Source of the DNA: RGIG1752 sp045650425
GTDB lineage: Bacteria; Bacillota_I; Bacilli_A; RF39; UBA660
NCBI GenBank assembly: GCA_045650425.1
Contig: JAZRRD010000117.1
Coordinates: 1 to 29,691 of the forward strand
DNA length: 29,691 nucleotides
Direction of reading: 5' to 3'
The notes below the pieces were generated by a model. The model had not been told where the DNA came from. It made no database searches and saw nothing but the letters and a program-made list of their open reading frames with translations. This document shows, one piece after another, positions 6,753 through 14,658 of this stretch. Numbering within the stretch: the first letter of the stretch is position 1; each line of letters begins with the position of its first letter. The position numbers and the translations under genes are program-made.

Positions 6753-9014
6753 GTGAAAGAAAAGAAGAAAAAAATAATAATCTTGTCAATAGCAATAGTT
6801 GCAGTAATAGCAATTATTGCGGGAAGCACATATGCATATTGGCAAATAACCAAAACACAAGAAACACCCAATGATATCGTAGCAGCATGTCTAGATTTAA
6901 ATCTAGAAGATAAAAGTGCAGCAATAGACTTAGATAGTGCCTGGCCAATAACTGATGATGAAGCAAATAGTCTAACTGGATATACATTTACAGTATCAAA
7001 TAATTGTGATCAGGAAGTAAATTATATTGTTGGATTAAATAGAATTGAGGAATCTAATTACCTACAAGATTCTAGTGTAAAAGTAAGATTAGATGAAAAA
7101 AGTCCATTTACTTATGGAGAGTTATCAGATATAGAATACGCTGATCCAAATAATACGTATACATCAAGAGTATCAAAACAAGTAAGTTTAGAGACAATCA
7201 AAGCAAATGAAACTAATGAACATACAATAAGAGTATGGGTAAGTGATAAAGCGCCTGTTTCAGAACAAAGTAAAATTTTCAAAGGTCAAGTATTTATTAC
7301 TGGTGGTCAAGGGATAGACCTAGCAGATAACGCTAAATGTTTTGAAATAGATAATAATGGAACAATATTATCATATGATTATTCTTGTGGAACAGATGTA
7401 GTTGTCCCAGCAGAAATAAATGGAATTAAAGTAAAAACAATTAACGAAAATTCATTTAAAACATTGCATGCAATAGGTATTCAAACGCTTAAAGGAAGTC
7501 AACAAGGTTTATTTGTTGTATATTTTGACGAAACTAATAGAGAAGTATTAGATGCGGCAATGCTAAATTATGTATGTGAAGAATTAAACGTTTGTGGGGT
7601 GCCAAGCGTTTCATATATAGCAACAATATTATCAGAAGAAGAATATAACTCTCACGATTGGAGTCAATATGACTATACATACAATATAGAATTCACTGTA
7701 GATAATGAAACAGGAGAACTAATAGATCAATCTGATGATGGTCTATATCAACAAGTAACATCGCTAGATTTAAGTAAAGCTGTATTTTTAGAAAATATTG
7801 AAGAACGCTCATTTGATAAAAGTCCTCTTGAAACATTAATATTACCAGAAGAAAACGTGATTAATATAGGAGAGTTTGCATTTTACAAAACAAAGCTTAA
7901 AACTTTGAATTTTAATAAATCACTAAGTAATAGTGGTGAAGGAGCATTTGCTGGTAATACATTTGATGAACTAATAATTTCGGACAATAATTATGTAGAT
8001 ATAGGAAATATATTATATGATGATGACAAAACTTCTAGGGATCTCTCTTTAATAAAGAAACTTATAATTAAGTCTAATATTACAGAAATACCAGATTACG
8101 CGTTTAGAGCGCCGTATTATTCATCTAACAAGTACGATATTGAAGAAGTGTTATTTGAAGATACTGAAGAAAATCCAAGTCAATTAGTTTCGGTTGGAGC
8201 ACGGGCTTTTGAGGGTAATAAGCTTACAAATTTAACACTTCCAAGTCAATTGGTTTCAATCGGAGCAGATGCCTTTGCTGGTAATAATCTTACAAAAATA
8301 GAATTGCCAGAAACATTAACAGATCTTTCTTCTAATGCTTTTTATGATAACAACATAACAGAAGTAAAAATAGGCAATAGTAAGCAAACTGGTAAAAATC
8401 GTTTTTGGAATAACCCTATAAAAAAAGTTATAATATCAGCTAGCGTAACAGAAATACCCGAAGATGCGTTTTCTGATTACACATTGGAAGAAATAGTATT
8501 TGAAGATACTTCAGAGAATCCAAGTCAATTAAAGACTATAGGAGCAAATGCGTTTAATTCAATTGGAATTACAAGTTTAGAACTTCCAAGCTCATTGAAA
8601 ACAATAGGAGATTATGCTTTTGCTTCTAATAATTTAAGTGAATTAACAATTCCGAGTTCAGTAGAAACAATAGGATATTATGCTTTTGGTGATTGCAATC
8701 TATCAAATTTAAAATTTGAAGATACTATTGAACGACCAAGCCAATTAAAAACAATAGGAAGCCTCGCATTTGGTGGTACTGAATTAGAAGGAACAATAGT
8801 TATTCCAAATAGCATAACAGAAATAGGAGGATTAATATTTGAGTGCACAAATGTAGAAACTGTAGTAATTAAAAGAACACAAGAAGATGCATTAGCAAAT
8901 GTTAAATTTTCCGAAGGCTGGAACTATACTGGAGATCTTGAGATTTTTTATGAGAATCCAAATACAACTACAGGATTCGCTGAAGTAATATACGATCCAA
9001 ATTATACAGAATAA
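6753..9014 (+). CDS. SipW-type-signal, TasA-like/BspA-LRR surface protein 1
   Basis: This 753-residue secreted protein starts at GTG, nine bases after AAAGAGG. Residues 1-7 are basic, 8-23 hydrophobic, and STYAYW (25-30) matches the end of SipW-processed signal peptides as in TasA and camelysin. Residues about 31-190 form a beta-rich domain with two Cys and TGYTFTVSNNC, probably TasA/CalY-like. From about 200, after a VVPAEINGIKVK start, BspA-type repeats (PF13306-like, L-x-L-P-x-S-L-x-S-I-G-x-x-A-F) run to near the end. There is no LPXTG or C-terminal anchor, so attachment may be through the fibre-like domain. The last residues DPNYTE recur in paralogs. It is a paralog of the genes at 14659, 23298 and 26459, closest to 26459. 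It separates ftsZ from spoIIGA. An adhesin role is inferred. Confidence 0.85.
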   Translation: MKEKKKKIIILSIAIVAVIAIIAGSTYAYWQITKTQETPNDIVAACLDLNLEDKSAAIDLDSAWPITDDEANSLTGYTFTVSNNCDQEVNYIVGLNRIEESNYLQDSSVKVRLDEKSPFTYGELSDIEYADPNNTYTSRVSKQVSLETIKANETNEHTIRVWVSDKAPVSEQSKIFKGQVFITGGQGIDLADNAKCFEIDNNGTILSYDYSCGTDVVVPAEINGIKVKTINENSFKTLHAIGIQTLKGSQQGLFVVYFDETNREVLDAAMLNYVCEELNVCGVPSVSYIATILSEEEYNSHDWSQYDYTYNIEFTVDNETGELIDQSDDGLYQQVTSLDLSKAVFLENIEERSFDKSPLETLILPEENVINIGEFAFYKTKLKTLNFNKSLSNSGEGAFAGNTFDELIISDNNYVDIGNILYDDDKTSRDLSLIKKLIIKSNITEIPDYAFRAPYYSSNKYDIEEVLFEDTEENPSQLVSVGARAFEGNKLTNLTLPSQLVSIGADAFAGNNLTKIELPETLTDLSSNAFYDNNITEVKIGNSKQTGKNRFWNNPIKKVIISASVTEIPEDAFSDYTLEEIVFEDTSENPSQLKTIGANAFNSIGITSLELPSSLKTIGDYAFASNNLSELTIPSSVETIGYYAFGDCNLSNLKFEDTIERPSQLKTIGSLAFGGTELEGTIVIPNSITEIGGLIFECTNVETVVIKRTQEDALANVKFSEGWNYTGDLEIFYENPNTTTGFAEVIYDPNYTE
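6890..6907. repeat. 18-bp perfect palindrome inside LRR gene 1
   Basis: TCTAGATTTAAATCTAGA encodes part of CLDLNLE. The identical palindrome occurs at the same codons in the other three LRR genes (14799-14816, 23438-23455, 26596-26613). Confidence 0.9.
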
Positions 9015-9030
9015 AACCAAGAAACTATAA

Positions 9031-9057
9031 AACGACACGAAATGTGCTCGTTTTTTT
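9031..9057 (+). terminator. Terminator after LRR gene 1
   Basis: AACGACAC (9031-9038) pairs with GTG and TCGTT across one bulged C, loop GAAAT, then T7 (9051-9057). Confidence 0.7.
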
Positions 9058-9080
9058 ATATACTAAATTTGGTGATAAAA

Positions 9081-9875
9081 ATGACAATATATCTTGATGC
9101 AGTTTTAATTTTAAACTTCTTAATAGATTTAATGCTTTTAGTCACTGTTAAAGTTACTTTAAAAAGAAATGTTAAATTTTATAAACTAGTTATTGGAGCA
9201 TTCTTAGGTAGTTTAAGTATTCTATTATTATTTATCAAACTAAATAGTTTTACTTTGTTTCTAATAAAATTTGGCATAGCTCTAATTATGTCTTTGGTAG
9301 CATTTAATTTTATTTCATTAAAATACACCATTAATAATTTAGTTTATTTATATATGACTAGTACAATACTCGGTGGTTTTATGTATATGTTAAATATTGA
9401 GTTTAGCTATAGACAAAATGGCTTAGCTTTTTCTAATAGTGGACTAAAAATCAACTTTATATTTTTATTACTTGTATCACCATTATTTATCTATTTGTAT
9501 CTAAGAAGTAATAAACAATTGAAAGCAAATTACAGCTTATATTATAATGTGAAAATCGGTTTTACTAATAATACCTTAGATTTTGTTGGTTACTTAGATA
9601 CTGGAAATAAACTTAAAGATCCTATTACTAATAAAAATATTATTTTAATCGAAGAAAAAACTATTAAAGGAATGATTCATAATCGTAGTCCAATGTATGT
9701 TCCTGTAAAAACTGTTAATAAAAATAGTTTATTAAAATGTTACAAACCAGACACTTTGATTATTAATGACCAAAAATTTAATAATTATTTAATAGGTACT
9801 ATTAACGATAAAATTAATATTGATGGTGTAAATTGTTTATTAAATTATAAAATGATGGAGGAATTAAATGTTTAA
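9081..9875 (+). CDS. spoIIGA: Sporulation sigma-E processing peptidase SpoIIGA
   Basis: SpoIIGA is the membrane aspartic protease of the mother cell that removes the pro-peptide from sigma-E after the forespore signals. The 264-residue product (B. subtilis about 309) has about five hydrophobic segments in the first 150 residues. The protease half contains GYLDTGNKLKDP with catalytic DTG at 173-175. I start it at ATG 9081 (MTIYLDAVLILN), with GGTGAT upstream. A longer frame from 9042 would begin inside the preceding terminator and is rejected. It overlaps sigE by 8 bp, the usual coupling. No clear Spo0A-type promoter is visible. Confidence 0.93.
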   Translation: MTIYLDAVLILNFLIDLMLLVTVKVTLKRNVKFYKLVIGAFLGSLSILLLFIKLNSFTLFLIKFGIALIMSLVAFNFISLKYTINNLVYLYMTSTILGGFMYMLNIEFSYRQNGLAFSNSGLKINFIFLLLVSPLFIYLYLRSNKQLKANYSLYYNVKIGFTNNTLDFVGYLDTGNKLKDPITNKNIILIEEKTIKGMIHNRSPMYVPVKTVNKNSLLKCYKPDTLIINDQKFNNYLIGTINDKINIDGVNCLLNYKMMEELNV

Positions 9876-10551
9876 AAGATTACTTAACTTTTTAAAAAGA
9901 AAATATAGTGAATGTTTTTTTGTTGGAAGTACGGATAAATTACCACCACCACTAGAAAAAGAAGAAGAATTAGAATATTTAATCAAAGCTAAAAAAGGAG
10001 ATGAATATTATAAAAATAAACTTATTGAGCATAACTTAAGATTAGTAGTATTTTTGGCTAAAAAATATGAAAATACTGGCTACGACATCGAAGACTTAGT
10101 AAGTATAGGTTCTATTGGATTAATAAAAGGTATTAATACTTATAAAATAGATAAAAATATTAAATTAGCAACATATGCCTCAAGATGTATATCAAATGAA
10201 ATATTAATGTTTTTGCGAAAAAACAAAAAAAGAAAAGGAGAAATTAGTTTAGAAGATTCATTAAATTATGATGCTGAAGGTAATGAACTTCATCTTGAAG
10301 ACATTCTTGGAACAGAACCTGATGTTGTTCATAAAGAGTTTGAACATTCCCTAGATCTAGAATTCTTAGCAAATGAAGTTAAAAAACTTGAAGGAAGAGA
10401 TAAAGAAATTATGACTTTAAGATATGGTCTTAATAATACTGAAGAATTTACTCAGAAAGAAGTTGCTGAAATGCTTGGAATAAGTCAGTCTTATATTTCT
10501 AGAATTGAGAAAAAAGTTATTAAAAAACTAAAACAACTAATGAAAAGTTAA
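9868..10551 (+). CDS. sigE: RNA polymerase sporulation sigma factor SigE (pro-sigma-E)
   Basis: This is the early mother-cell sigma factor. The 227-residue protein has an amphipathic N-terminal pro-segment (about residues 1-24) and the conserved PPPL at 26-29 that follows the cleavage zone. Region 2 reads ENTGYDIEDLVSIGSIGLIK and then KLATYASRCISNEI. Region 4 has LRYGLN and a helix-turn-helix (FTQKEVAEMLGISQSYISR). GGAGGA inside spoIIGA (about 9856-9861) serves the ATG. The pro-segment shows that SpoIIGA processing is retained. sigG follows 54 bp later in the canonical order. Confidence 0.96.
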   Translation: MFKRLLNFLKRKYSECFFVGSTDKLPPPLEKEEELEYLIKAKKGDEYYKNKLIEHNLRLVVFLAKKYENTGYDIEDLVSIGSIGLIKGINTYKIDKNIKLATYASRCISNEILMFLRKNKKRKGEISLEDSLNYDAEGNELHLEDILGTEPDVVHKEFEHSLDLEFLANEVKKLEGRDKEIMTLRYGLNNTEEFTQKEVAEMLGISQSYISRIEKKVIKKLKQLMKS

Positions 10552-10605
10552 TGAATAAAAAAGTTCTTTTTGTAGCAAAACTTGTTATGAAAGGAGCTTT
10601 TTTAA

Positions 10606-11382
10606 TTGGCAAAAAACAAAGTAGAAATATCAGGAATTAATACTAGTAAAATAAAAGTATTAACCCATAAAGAAAATATGGAATTATTTAAACGATTAAA
10701 AGAAGGAGATTTATCGGCAAAAGATGAATTGGTAAATGGTAATTTAAAATTAGTTTTATCAGTCATTAAAAGATTTTCTAATAAAGTAGATAACTTAGAT
10801 GATTTATTTCAAGTAGGAGTGATAGGACTTATTAAAGCTATTGATAATTTTGATATGTCATACAATTTAAAACTTTCAACTTATGCTTGTCCCTTAATTA
10901 TTGGAGAATGTAAACGAAGCATAAGAGATAATACAACGATGAGAGTTAGTCGAAGTATTAAGGATCTAGCTTATCAAATTATAAAGTTAAAAGATGAATT
11001 TTTAAAAGAATATGGCTTTAATCCTACGAACGAATATATAGCTAAATCATTAGGTATTGAAGAATATGAAATTACTTATGCATTAGACGCTTTAAGAGAA
11101 CCTAGTAGTATTTATGAACCTATATATAACGAAGGTGGGGATACAATTTATTTAATGGATCAATTGGCTGATAAAAAAGAAGTTAATACAGATAGGGATA
11201 TGCTTATTTCTTTAAGAAGAGCTTTAAATGAAATTAAAGAACGGGAAAGAAAAATTTTAATTGAACGGTTTATTATAGGCAAAACACAAATGGAAATTGC
11301 AGATAGTTTGAGTATTAGTCAAGCTCAAGTATCCCGGATTGAAAAAAATGCTATAAATAGTGTAAAAAGACTCATTAAATAA
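10606..11382 (+). CDS. sigG: RNA polymerase sporulation sigma factor SigG
   Basis: This is the late forespore sigma factor. The 258-residue protein starts NKVEISGINTSK, the typical sigma-G opening. It has VNGNLKLVLSVI, DDLFQVGVIGLIKAIDNFD, STYACPLIIGE, the EPIYNEGGD stretch and the C-terminal HTH GKTQMEIADSLSISQAQVSR. The start is TTG 10606 with AAAGGAG (10590-10596) nine bases upstream; no ATG fits. I found no convincing sigma-F or sigma-G promoter in the 54-bp gap, so control may also come by read-through from sigE. Confidence 0.96.
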   Translation: MAKNKVEISGINTSKIKVLTHKENMELFKRLKEGDLSAKDELVNGNLKLVLSVIKRFSNKVDNLDDLFQVGVIGLIKAIDNFDMSYNLKLSTYACPLIIGECKRSIRDNTTMRVSRSIKDLAYQIIKLKDEFLKEYGFNPTNEYIAKSLGIEEYEITYALDALREPSSIYEPIYNEGGDTIYLMDQLADKKEVNTDRDMLISLRRALNEIKERERKILIERFIIGKTQMEIADSLSISQAQVSRIEKNAINSVKRLIK

Positions 11383-11416
11383 ATTTTTTGAACTAAATTT
11401 TAATAGGGTGGTTTAA

Positions 11417-11641
11417 TTGTTTATTTCGGATTTACAAACTAAAGATATTGTTAATACTGTTGACGGTCAAAATTTAGGTAGAATTATAGATGTTGAAATA
11501 AGTAGTGAAGGACAAGTATTAAATTTAATTGTCGAAAAAAAGAAAGCATGGCGTAGCTTTAGTTCTTCAGATAAAAGTATATCTTTTAAAAAAGTTAGTA
11601 GAATCGGAGAAGATGTTATTTTAGTCAACTTAAATGAATAA
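11417..11641 (+). CDS. ylmC: YlmC/YmxH-family PRC-barrel sporulation protein
   Basis: This 74-residue protein is a single PRC-barrel: MFISDLQTKDIVNTVDGQNLG..DVE, a central L-x-L-I-V strand and a final I-L-V strand. Length and the opening 'F-x-S-x-L-x-x-K-D-I-V-x-x-x-D-G' match the YlmC/YmxH family conserved in endospore formers, often next to sigG. The start is TTG with AGGGTGG upstream, as for sigG. Its molecular role is not established. Confidence 0.85.
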   Translation: MFISDLQTKDIVNTVDGQNLGRIIDVEISSEGQVLNLIVEKKKAWRSFSSSDKSISFKKVSRIGEDVILVNLNE

Positions 11642-11644
11642 GAC

Positions 11645-11673
11645 TTCTTTTTCTAAATAAAATAGAGTATAAT
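11645..11673 (+). promoter_or_regulatory. Possible promoter of lspA-rluD
   Basis: TATAAT (11668-11673) lies 17 bases after a weak TTCTTT (11645-11650). Transcription would begin near 11680, giving a leader of about 9 bases or none before lspA. Confidence 0.4.
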
Positions 11674-11688
11674 TAATTTGTGATATTT

Positions 11689-12147
11689 ATGAAAAATAAA
11701 ATAATATATTTTATCGGAGCTTTTATATTAATATTAGATCAATTAACTAAAATGTTTATAGATAAAAGTGCTACAATAATTCCAAGATTCTTTTATATAA
11801 ATCCAGTTAATAATTATGGTGCAGCATGGAGTGTTTTTAGTAATCAAACTATTTTTTTGATAATAGCTTCATTAATTATTTTAATAATACTTTTAAGATA
11901 TCAAAGTTATTTTAAAATGAATTTAAGAAATAAAATAGCATTTGGATTATTATATGGAGGATTATTAGGAAATTTACTTGATCGAGTAGTATTTGGGTAT
12001 GTCAGAGATTTCTTAGATTTTATTATTTTTAATTATGATTATCCAGTTTTTAATATAGCAGATGCATCCTTAGTTATAGGAATGATCCTGCTTATAATTG
12101 CTATTTTTAAAGGAGAAGATAGAGTTGAAACAAGTAGTAGTAAATGA
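11689..12147 (+). CDS. lspA: Lipoprotein signal peptidase LspA (signal peptidase II)
   Basis: LspA is the membrane aspartic protease that cleaves the signal peptide of diacylglyceryl-modified prolipoproteins. The 152-residue product has four hydrophobic segments, an early DQLTK motif, NNYGAAWS, GNLLDRVVFGYVRDFLDF and FNIADASLVIG. The last two carry the two catalytic Asp residues. I prefer ATG 11689; a GTG at 11680 in the same frame sits at the predicted transcription start. No good ribosome binding site precedes either, which fits a leaderless or near-leaderless mRNA. Its 3' end overlaps rluD by 23 bp, as in many Firmicutes. Confidence 0.95.
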   Translation: MKNKIIYFIGAFILILDQLTKMFIDKSATIIPRFFYINPVNNYGAAWSVFSNQTIFLIIASLIILIILLRYQSYFKMNLRNKIAFGLLYGGLLGNLLDRVVFGYVRDFLDFIIFNYDYPVFNIADASLVIGMILLIIAIFKGEDRVETSSSK

Positions 12148-13018
12148 ATGTGATAATTTAGAAAGAATAGATAAATATTTAACCAATCATTTAGATTACA
12201 GTAGAGAAATAATTTCTAAATTAATTAAAGATAATAAAGTCACAGTTAATGAAAAATTTGTAAAACCTAATTATATAGTAAAAATAAGTGATATCATTAA
12301 TATTGAAGAATATGTTGAAGAAGAGAGTTCTTTTTCTGAAACTAATATTCCAATAGATATCGTTTATGAAGATGACAGTATAATTGTGATTAATAAGCCA
12401 TCTGGTTTAACTGTTCATCCAGGAAGTGGTAATAAGAATAATACATTAGTTAATGCGCTTTTGTACTATAACAAAAATTTAAGTGACATTGGTGGATTAG
12501 AAAGGCCTGGGGTAGTACATCGTATCGATAAAGATACATCTGGATTGATTATATTAGCTAAAAATAATAAAGTACATGAAATTTTAGCTGATTATTTTAA
12601 AAATAAATCAATTAAAAGAACTTATATTGCTTTAGTAAAAGGAGTAATTGAAAATAGCTCTGGCACTATTGATGCTCCAATAGGTAGAGATAGTCTCAAT
12701 CGTTTAAAAATGACTGTGACAGATAAAAATTCTAAAAATGCCATTACTCATTTTAAAGTTTTAAAAAGATTTAAAAAATATACGCTTTTAAGTTTAAAAC
12801 TTGAAACGGGCAGAACTCATCAAATTAGAGTTCATATGAAATTTATTAATCACCCGGTATTTAATGACCCTGTTTATACCGGTGATTCGTGTACAAATTT
12901 TGGACAATTTCTTCATTCATCTGAAATGGAATTTACTCATCCAATAACAAAAGAATTAATGCATTTTGATTGTCCATTGCCCCAAGAGTTTGAAGATTTT
13001 ATTAAAAATCTAGACTAA
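12125..13018 (+). CDS. rluD: RluD-family 23S rRNA pseudouridine synthase
   Basis: This 297-residue protein has an N-terminal S4 RNA-binding domain (about residues 10-60: RIDKYL, SREIISKLIKDNKVTVN). The RluA-type catalytic domain follows, with NKPSGLTVHPG, the signature HRIDKDTSGL (catalytic Asp135) and GRTHQIRVHM. The start TTG 12125 is chosen because AAAGGAG (12109-12115) lies nine bases upstream; the earlier in-frame TTG at 12098 has no such site. It overlaps lspA by 23 bp, the usual lspA-rluD pair. The exact uridines modified cannot be read from sequence. Confidence 0.93.
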   Translation: MKQVVVNECDNLERIDKYLTNHLDYSREIISKLIKDNKVTVNEKFVKPNYIVKISDIINIEEYVEEESSFSETNIPIDIVYEDDSIIVINKPSGLTVHPGSGNKNNTLVNALLYYNKNLSDIGGLERPGVVHRIDKDTSGLIILAKNNKVHEILADYFKNKSIKRTYIALVKGVIENSSGTIDAPIGRDSLNRLKMTVTDKNSKNAITHFKVLKRFKKYTLLSLKLETGRTHQIRVHMKFINHPVFNDPVYTGDSCTNFGQFLHSSEMEFTHPITKELMHFDCPLPQEFEDFIKNLD

Positions 13019-13355
13019 TAAAATAATTAACTAAAGAAGCAAAAATATAAATACAAAATATAAAATAGGGAATAGTGAAAATAAATCTGTTTCCTATTTT
13101 TTCTTTGATATTTAAAATGTGTAAAAAACTAAATGCTAAAAGAATAATGCTTATTATCAAAGAAAAAGTATAATTTTGATAATAAATTAAAAATGTAAAT
13201 ATTGCTATATTTAAAATATAATTACTAAGCAATGTAAATAAAGTATTATTATCAAAACTATGTTTAAAGTAAAGATCTGTAACGTTAAAAAAAGTAAGAA
13301 TTAAACAAAATATGTAAATTAATGTTGGAAAGTAGACAGTATTTATCTTTATCAC
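13002..13355 (-). CDS. Small membrane protein, diverged TspO/MBR-like
   Basis: A hydrophobic protein of about 117 residues with four or five membrane segments. Near its end IPYFIFCIYIFASLVNYF resembles the TspO motif IPYLLW-x3-A-x2-LN, and the opening I-N-T-V-Y-F-P-T also suits TspO. Most conserved Trp residues of TspO are missing. The start is uncertain. AAGAGGTGAT lies just before, so GTG 13355 overlaps the ribosome binding site, while an AUA codon at 13346-13344 is ideally spaced. The longer TTG start at 13433 lies inside the rhomboid gene. The 3' end overlaps that of rluD by 17 bp. Confidence 0.45.
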   Translation of the reverse strand: MIKINTVYFPTLIYIFCLILTFFNVTDLYFKHSFDNNTLFTLLSNYILNIAIFTFLIYYQNYTFSLIISIILLAFSFLHILNIKEKIGNRFIFTIPYFIFCIYIFASLVNYFISLDF

Positions 13356-13407
13356 CTCTTTACTAAATATATTATTTAAGATAAAATAATATACGTGGAG
13401 GATATTT

Positions 13408-14562
13408 ATGAACACAGTAATTATTAGTGACAAAGATCAAATTATTATGAGCTTAGTACACTATTTTGTAACCGAAGAAGATTATACTCCAATTGTAGTA
13501 AGAGGAGTAAAAGATGAAATATGGTTAGAAAATACTGAAGGGGCTTATAAAATAATAAGAATAAATTCTAACCATATACATAATAATGAACAATATAAAT
13601 TCGATGTGTTTAAAACAAAAAGTGTAATGAAACAAATTAAGAAAAAAACATTATCATTAAGCATGAATGCTTTAAATATCTTTTTAGATTTAGACGAAAG
13701 TGTTAAATTAGGCGAAGAAAAAAATATTGATTCGATCAAAATTGATAGTTTAGATGAAGTAAAAACTAAAAAGGATTTAGTTAATATTTTTCCGAAATTA
13801 GAGAAAAAATTAATTCCTAAGACTGAAGGAATGGATTTTATTGTTAATGTAACTAATGACTTAAATAAAAAGACTGCTAAAGAAAATAAGAAATATGAAG
13901 CTACATTTAAACCCAAAAAAATAATTGCTACATATGTTTTAATGATTGCTTGTATTTTATTATATTTAGTTTCTGCTATAAGATCTGGTGATTTTATTTC
14001 AATAGATTCTTTAACTTTATATAATTTAGGAGCAATAAACCAAAGTGCTATTAAAAGTGGTGAAATATTAAGGTTGTTCACATCCATATTTTTACATGGT
14101 AATATTATTCACTTGCTGGTAAATATGTATTCTTTAGCAATAATAGGTAAACAAGTAGAAACATATTTAGGCAAAATTAAAATGATTGCTATATGTCTTA
14201 TAAGTGGTATTTCTGGAGGACTTTTATCAGCAATATCTGGGACACAATGTGGCATAGGATTTAGTGGAGCATTATTTGGTTTATTAGGGGCATTATTATA
14301 TTTTGGATATCATTATCGTTTATATCTTGGTGAAGCTCTAAGAACTCAAATAATTCCTATTATTTTATATAATTTAATTATTTCGTTTTTGATACCTAAT
14401 ATCGATTTTTTTGCGCATTTAGGAGGATTAGTCGGAGGATTTTTATGTTCAATGGCATTAGGAGTTTCAGGTAAAAGTAAAAAAAATGAAAGAGTGAATG
14501 GAATAATAACCACGTTAATTTATTTATCATTTTTAAGTTTCATATTATTAAAATACATATAA
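13408..14562 (+). CDS. Rhomboid-family intramembrane serine protease (GluP-like)
   Basis: This 384-residue protein has a soluble N-terminal part of about 170 residues, as in B. subtilis GluP/YqgP, then a rhomboid core of about seven membrane segments. Visible core motifs are FLHGNIIHLLVNMYSL, the catalytic GFSG with Ser286 (GxSG), and AHLGG with His337. Together they give the Ser-His dyad. The core cleaves membrane proteins within the bilayer. The ATG has GTGGAGG upstream. The LRR module copy 2 begins two bases after its stop codon. Confidence 0.92.
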   Translation: MNTVIISDKDQIIMSLVHYFVTEEDYTPIVVRGVKDEIWLENTEGAYKIIRINSNHIHNNEQYKFDVFKTKSVMKQIKKKTLSLSMNALNIFLDLDESVKLGEEKNIDSIKIDSLDEVKTKKDLVNIFPKLEKKLIPKTEGMDFIVNVTNDLNKKTAKENKKYEATFKPKKIIATYVLMIACILLYLVSAIRSGDFISIDSLTLYNLGAINQSAIKSGEILRLFTSIFLHGNIIHLLVNMYSLAIIGKQVETYLGKIKMIAICLISGISGGLLSAISGTQCGIGFSGALFGLLGALLYFGYHYRLYLGEALRTQIIPIILYNLIISFLIPNIDFFAHLGGLVGGFLCSMALGVSGKSKKNERVNGIITTLIYLSFLSFILLKYI

Positions 14563-14582
14563 AGTGTAAAGTTTACAAAAAT

Positions 14583-14608
14583 AAGTTGACCGATGGTCGA
14601 TTTTTTTT
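14583..14608 (+). terminator. Module terminator, copy 2
   Basis: AAGTTGACC (14583-14591) pairs with GGTCGATTT (14595-14603) with two G-U pairs and a GAT loop. T8 ends at 14608. It serves the rhomboid gene. Confidence 0.8.
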
Positions 14609-14636
14609 GACTTTTAATTTCGGGGGGGGGTATGAT
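14607..14636 (+). promoter_or_regulatory. Promoter with G9 tract in its spacer, copy 2
   Basis: TTGACT (14607-14612), an 18-base spacer ending in G9 (14622-14630), then TATGAT (14631-14636). Spacing is near optimal, so this copy is probably the most active as sequenced (inference). Confidence 0.75.
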
Positions 14637-14658
14637 TAAAATAGAAAAGAGGTAGAAG

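Larger units (their letters stand above)
14565..14658 (+). repeat. LRR-gene leader module, copy 2
   Basis: TGTAAAGTTTACA (14565-14577) begins two bases after the rhomboid stop codon. Then come a terminator, TTGACT, G9 (14622-14630), TATGAT and AAGAGGT. It is closest to copy 3 downstream of the hairpin and to copies 1 and 4 within it. Confidence 0.9.

Noticed and set aside
6651..9014. Invertible promoter or site-specific inversion controlling the LRR genes
   Set aside because: No inverted repeats flank the promoters and no recombinase gene is in the window. The dyad occurs only on the left side.
9042..9080. Longer spoIIGA start at ATG 9042
   Set aside because: It lies within the terminator hairpin of LRR gene 1 and has no ribosome binding site. 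ATG 9081 gives the normal SpoIIGA N-terminus.
9031..9080. Spo0A box or sigma-A promoter in front of spoIIGA
   Set aside because: The closest match to TGTCGAA is partial and lies inside the terminator. TATACT at 9059 has no -35 partner.
14622..14630. G-quadruplex at the G tracts
   Set aside because: There is only one G run per locus. Four runs are needed for an intramolecular quadruplex.
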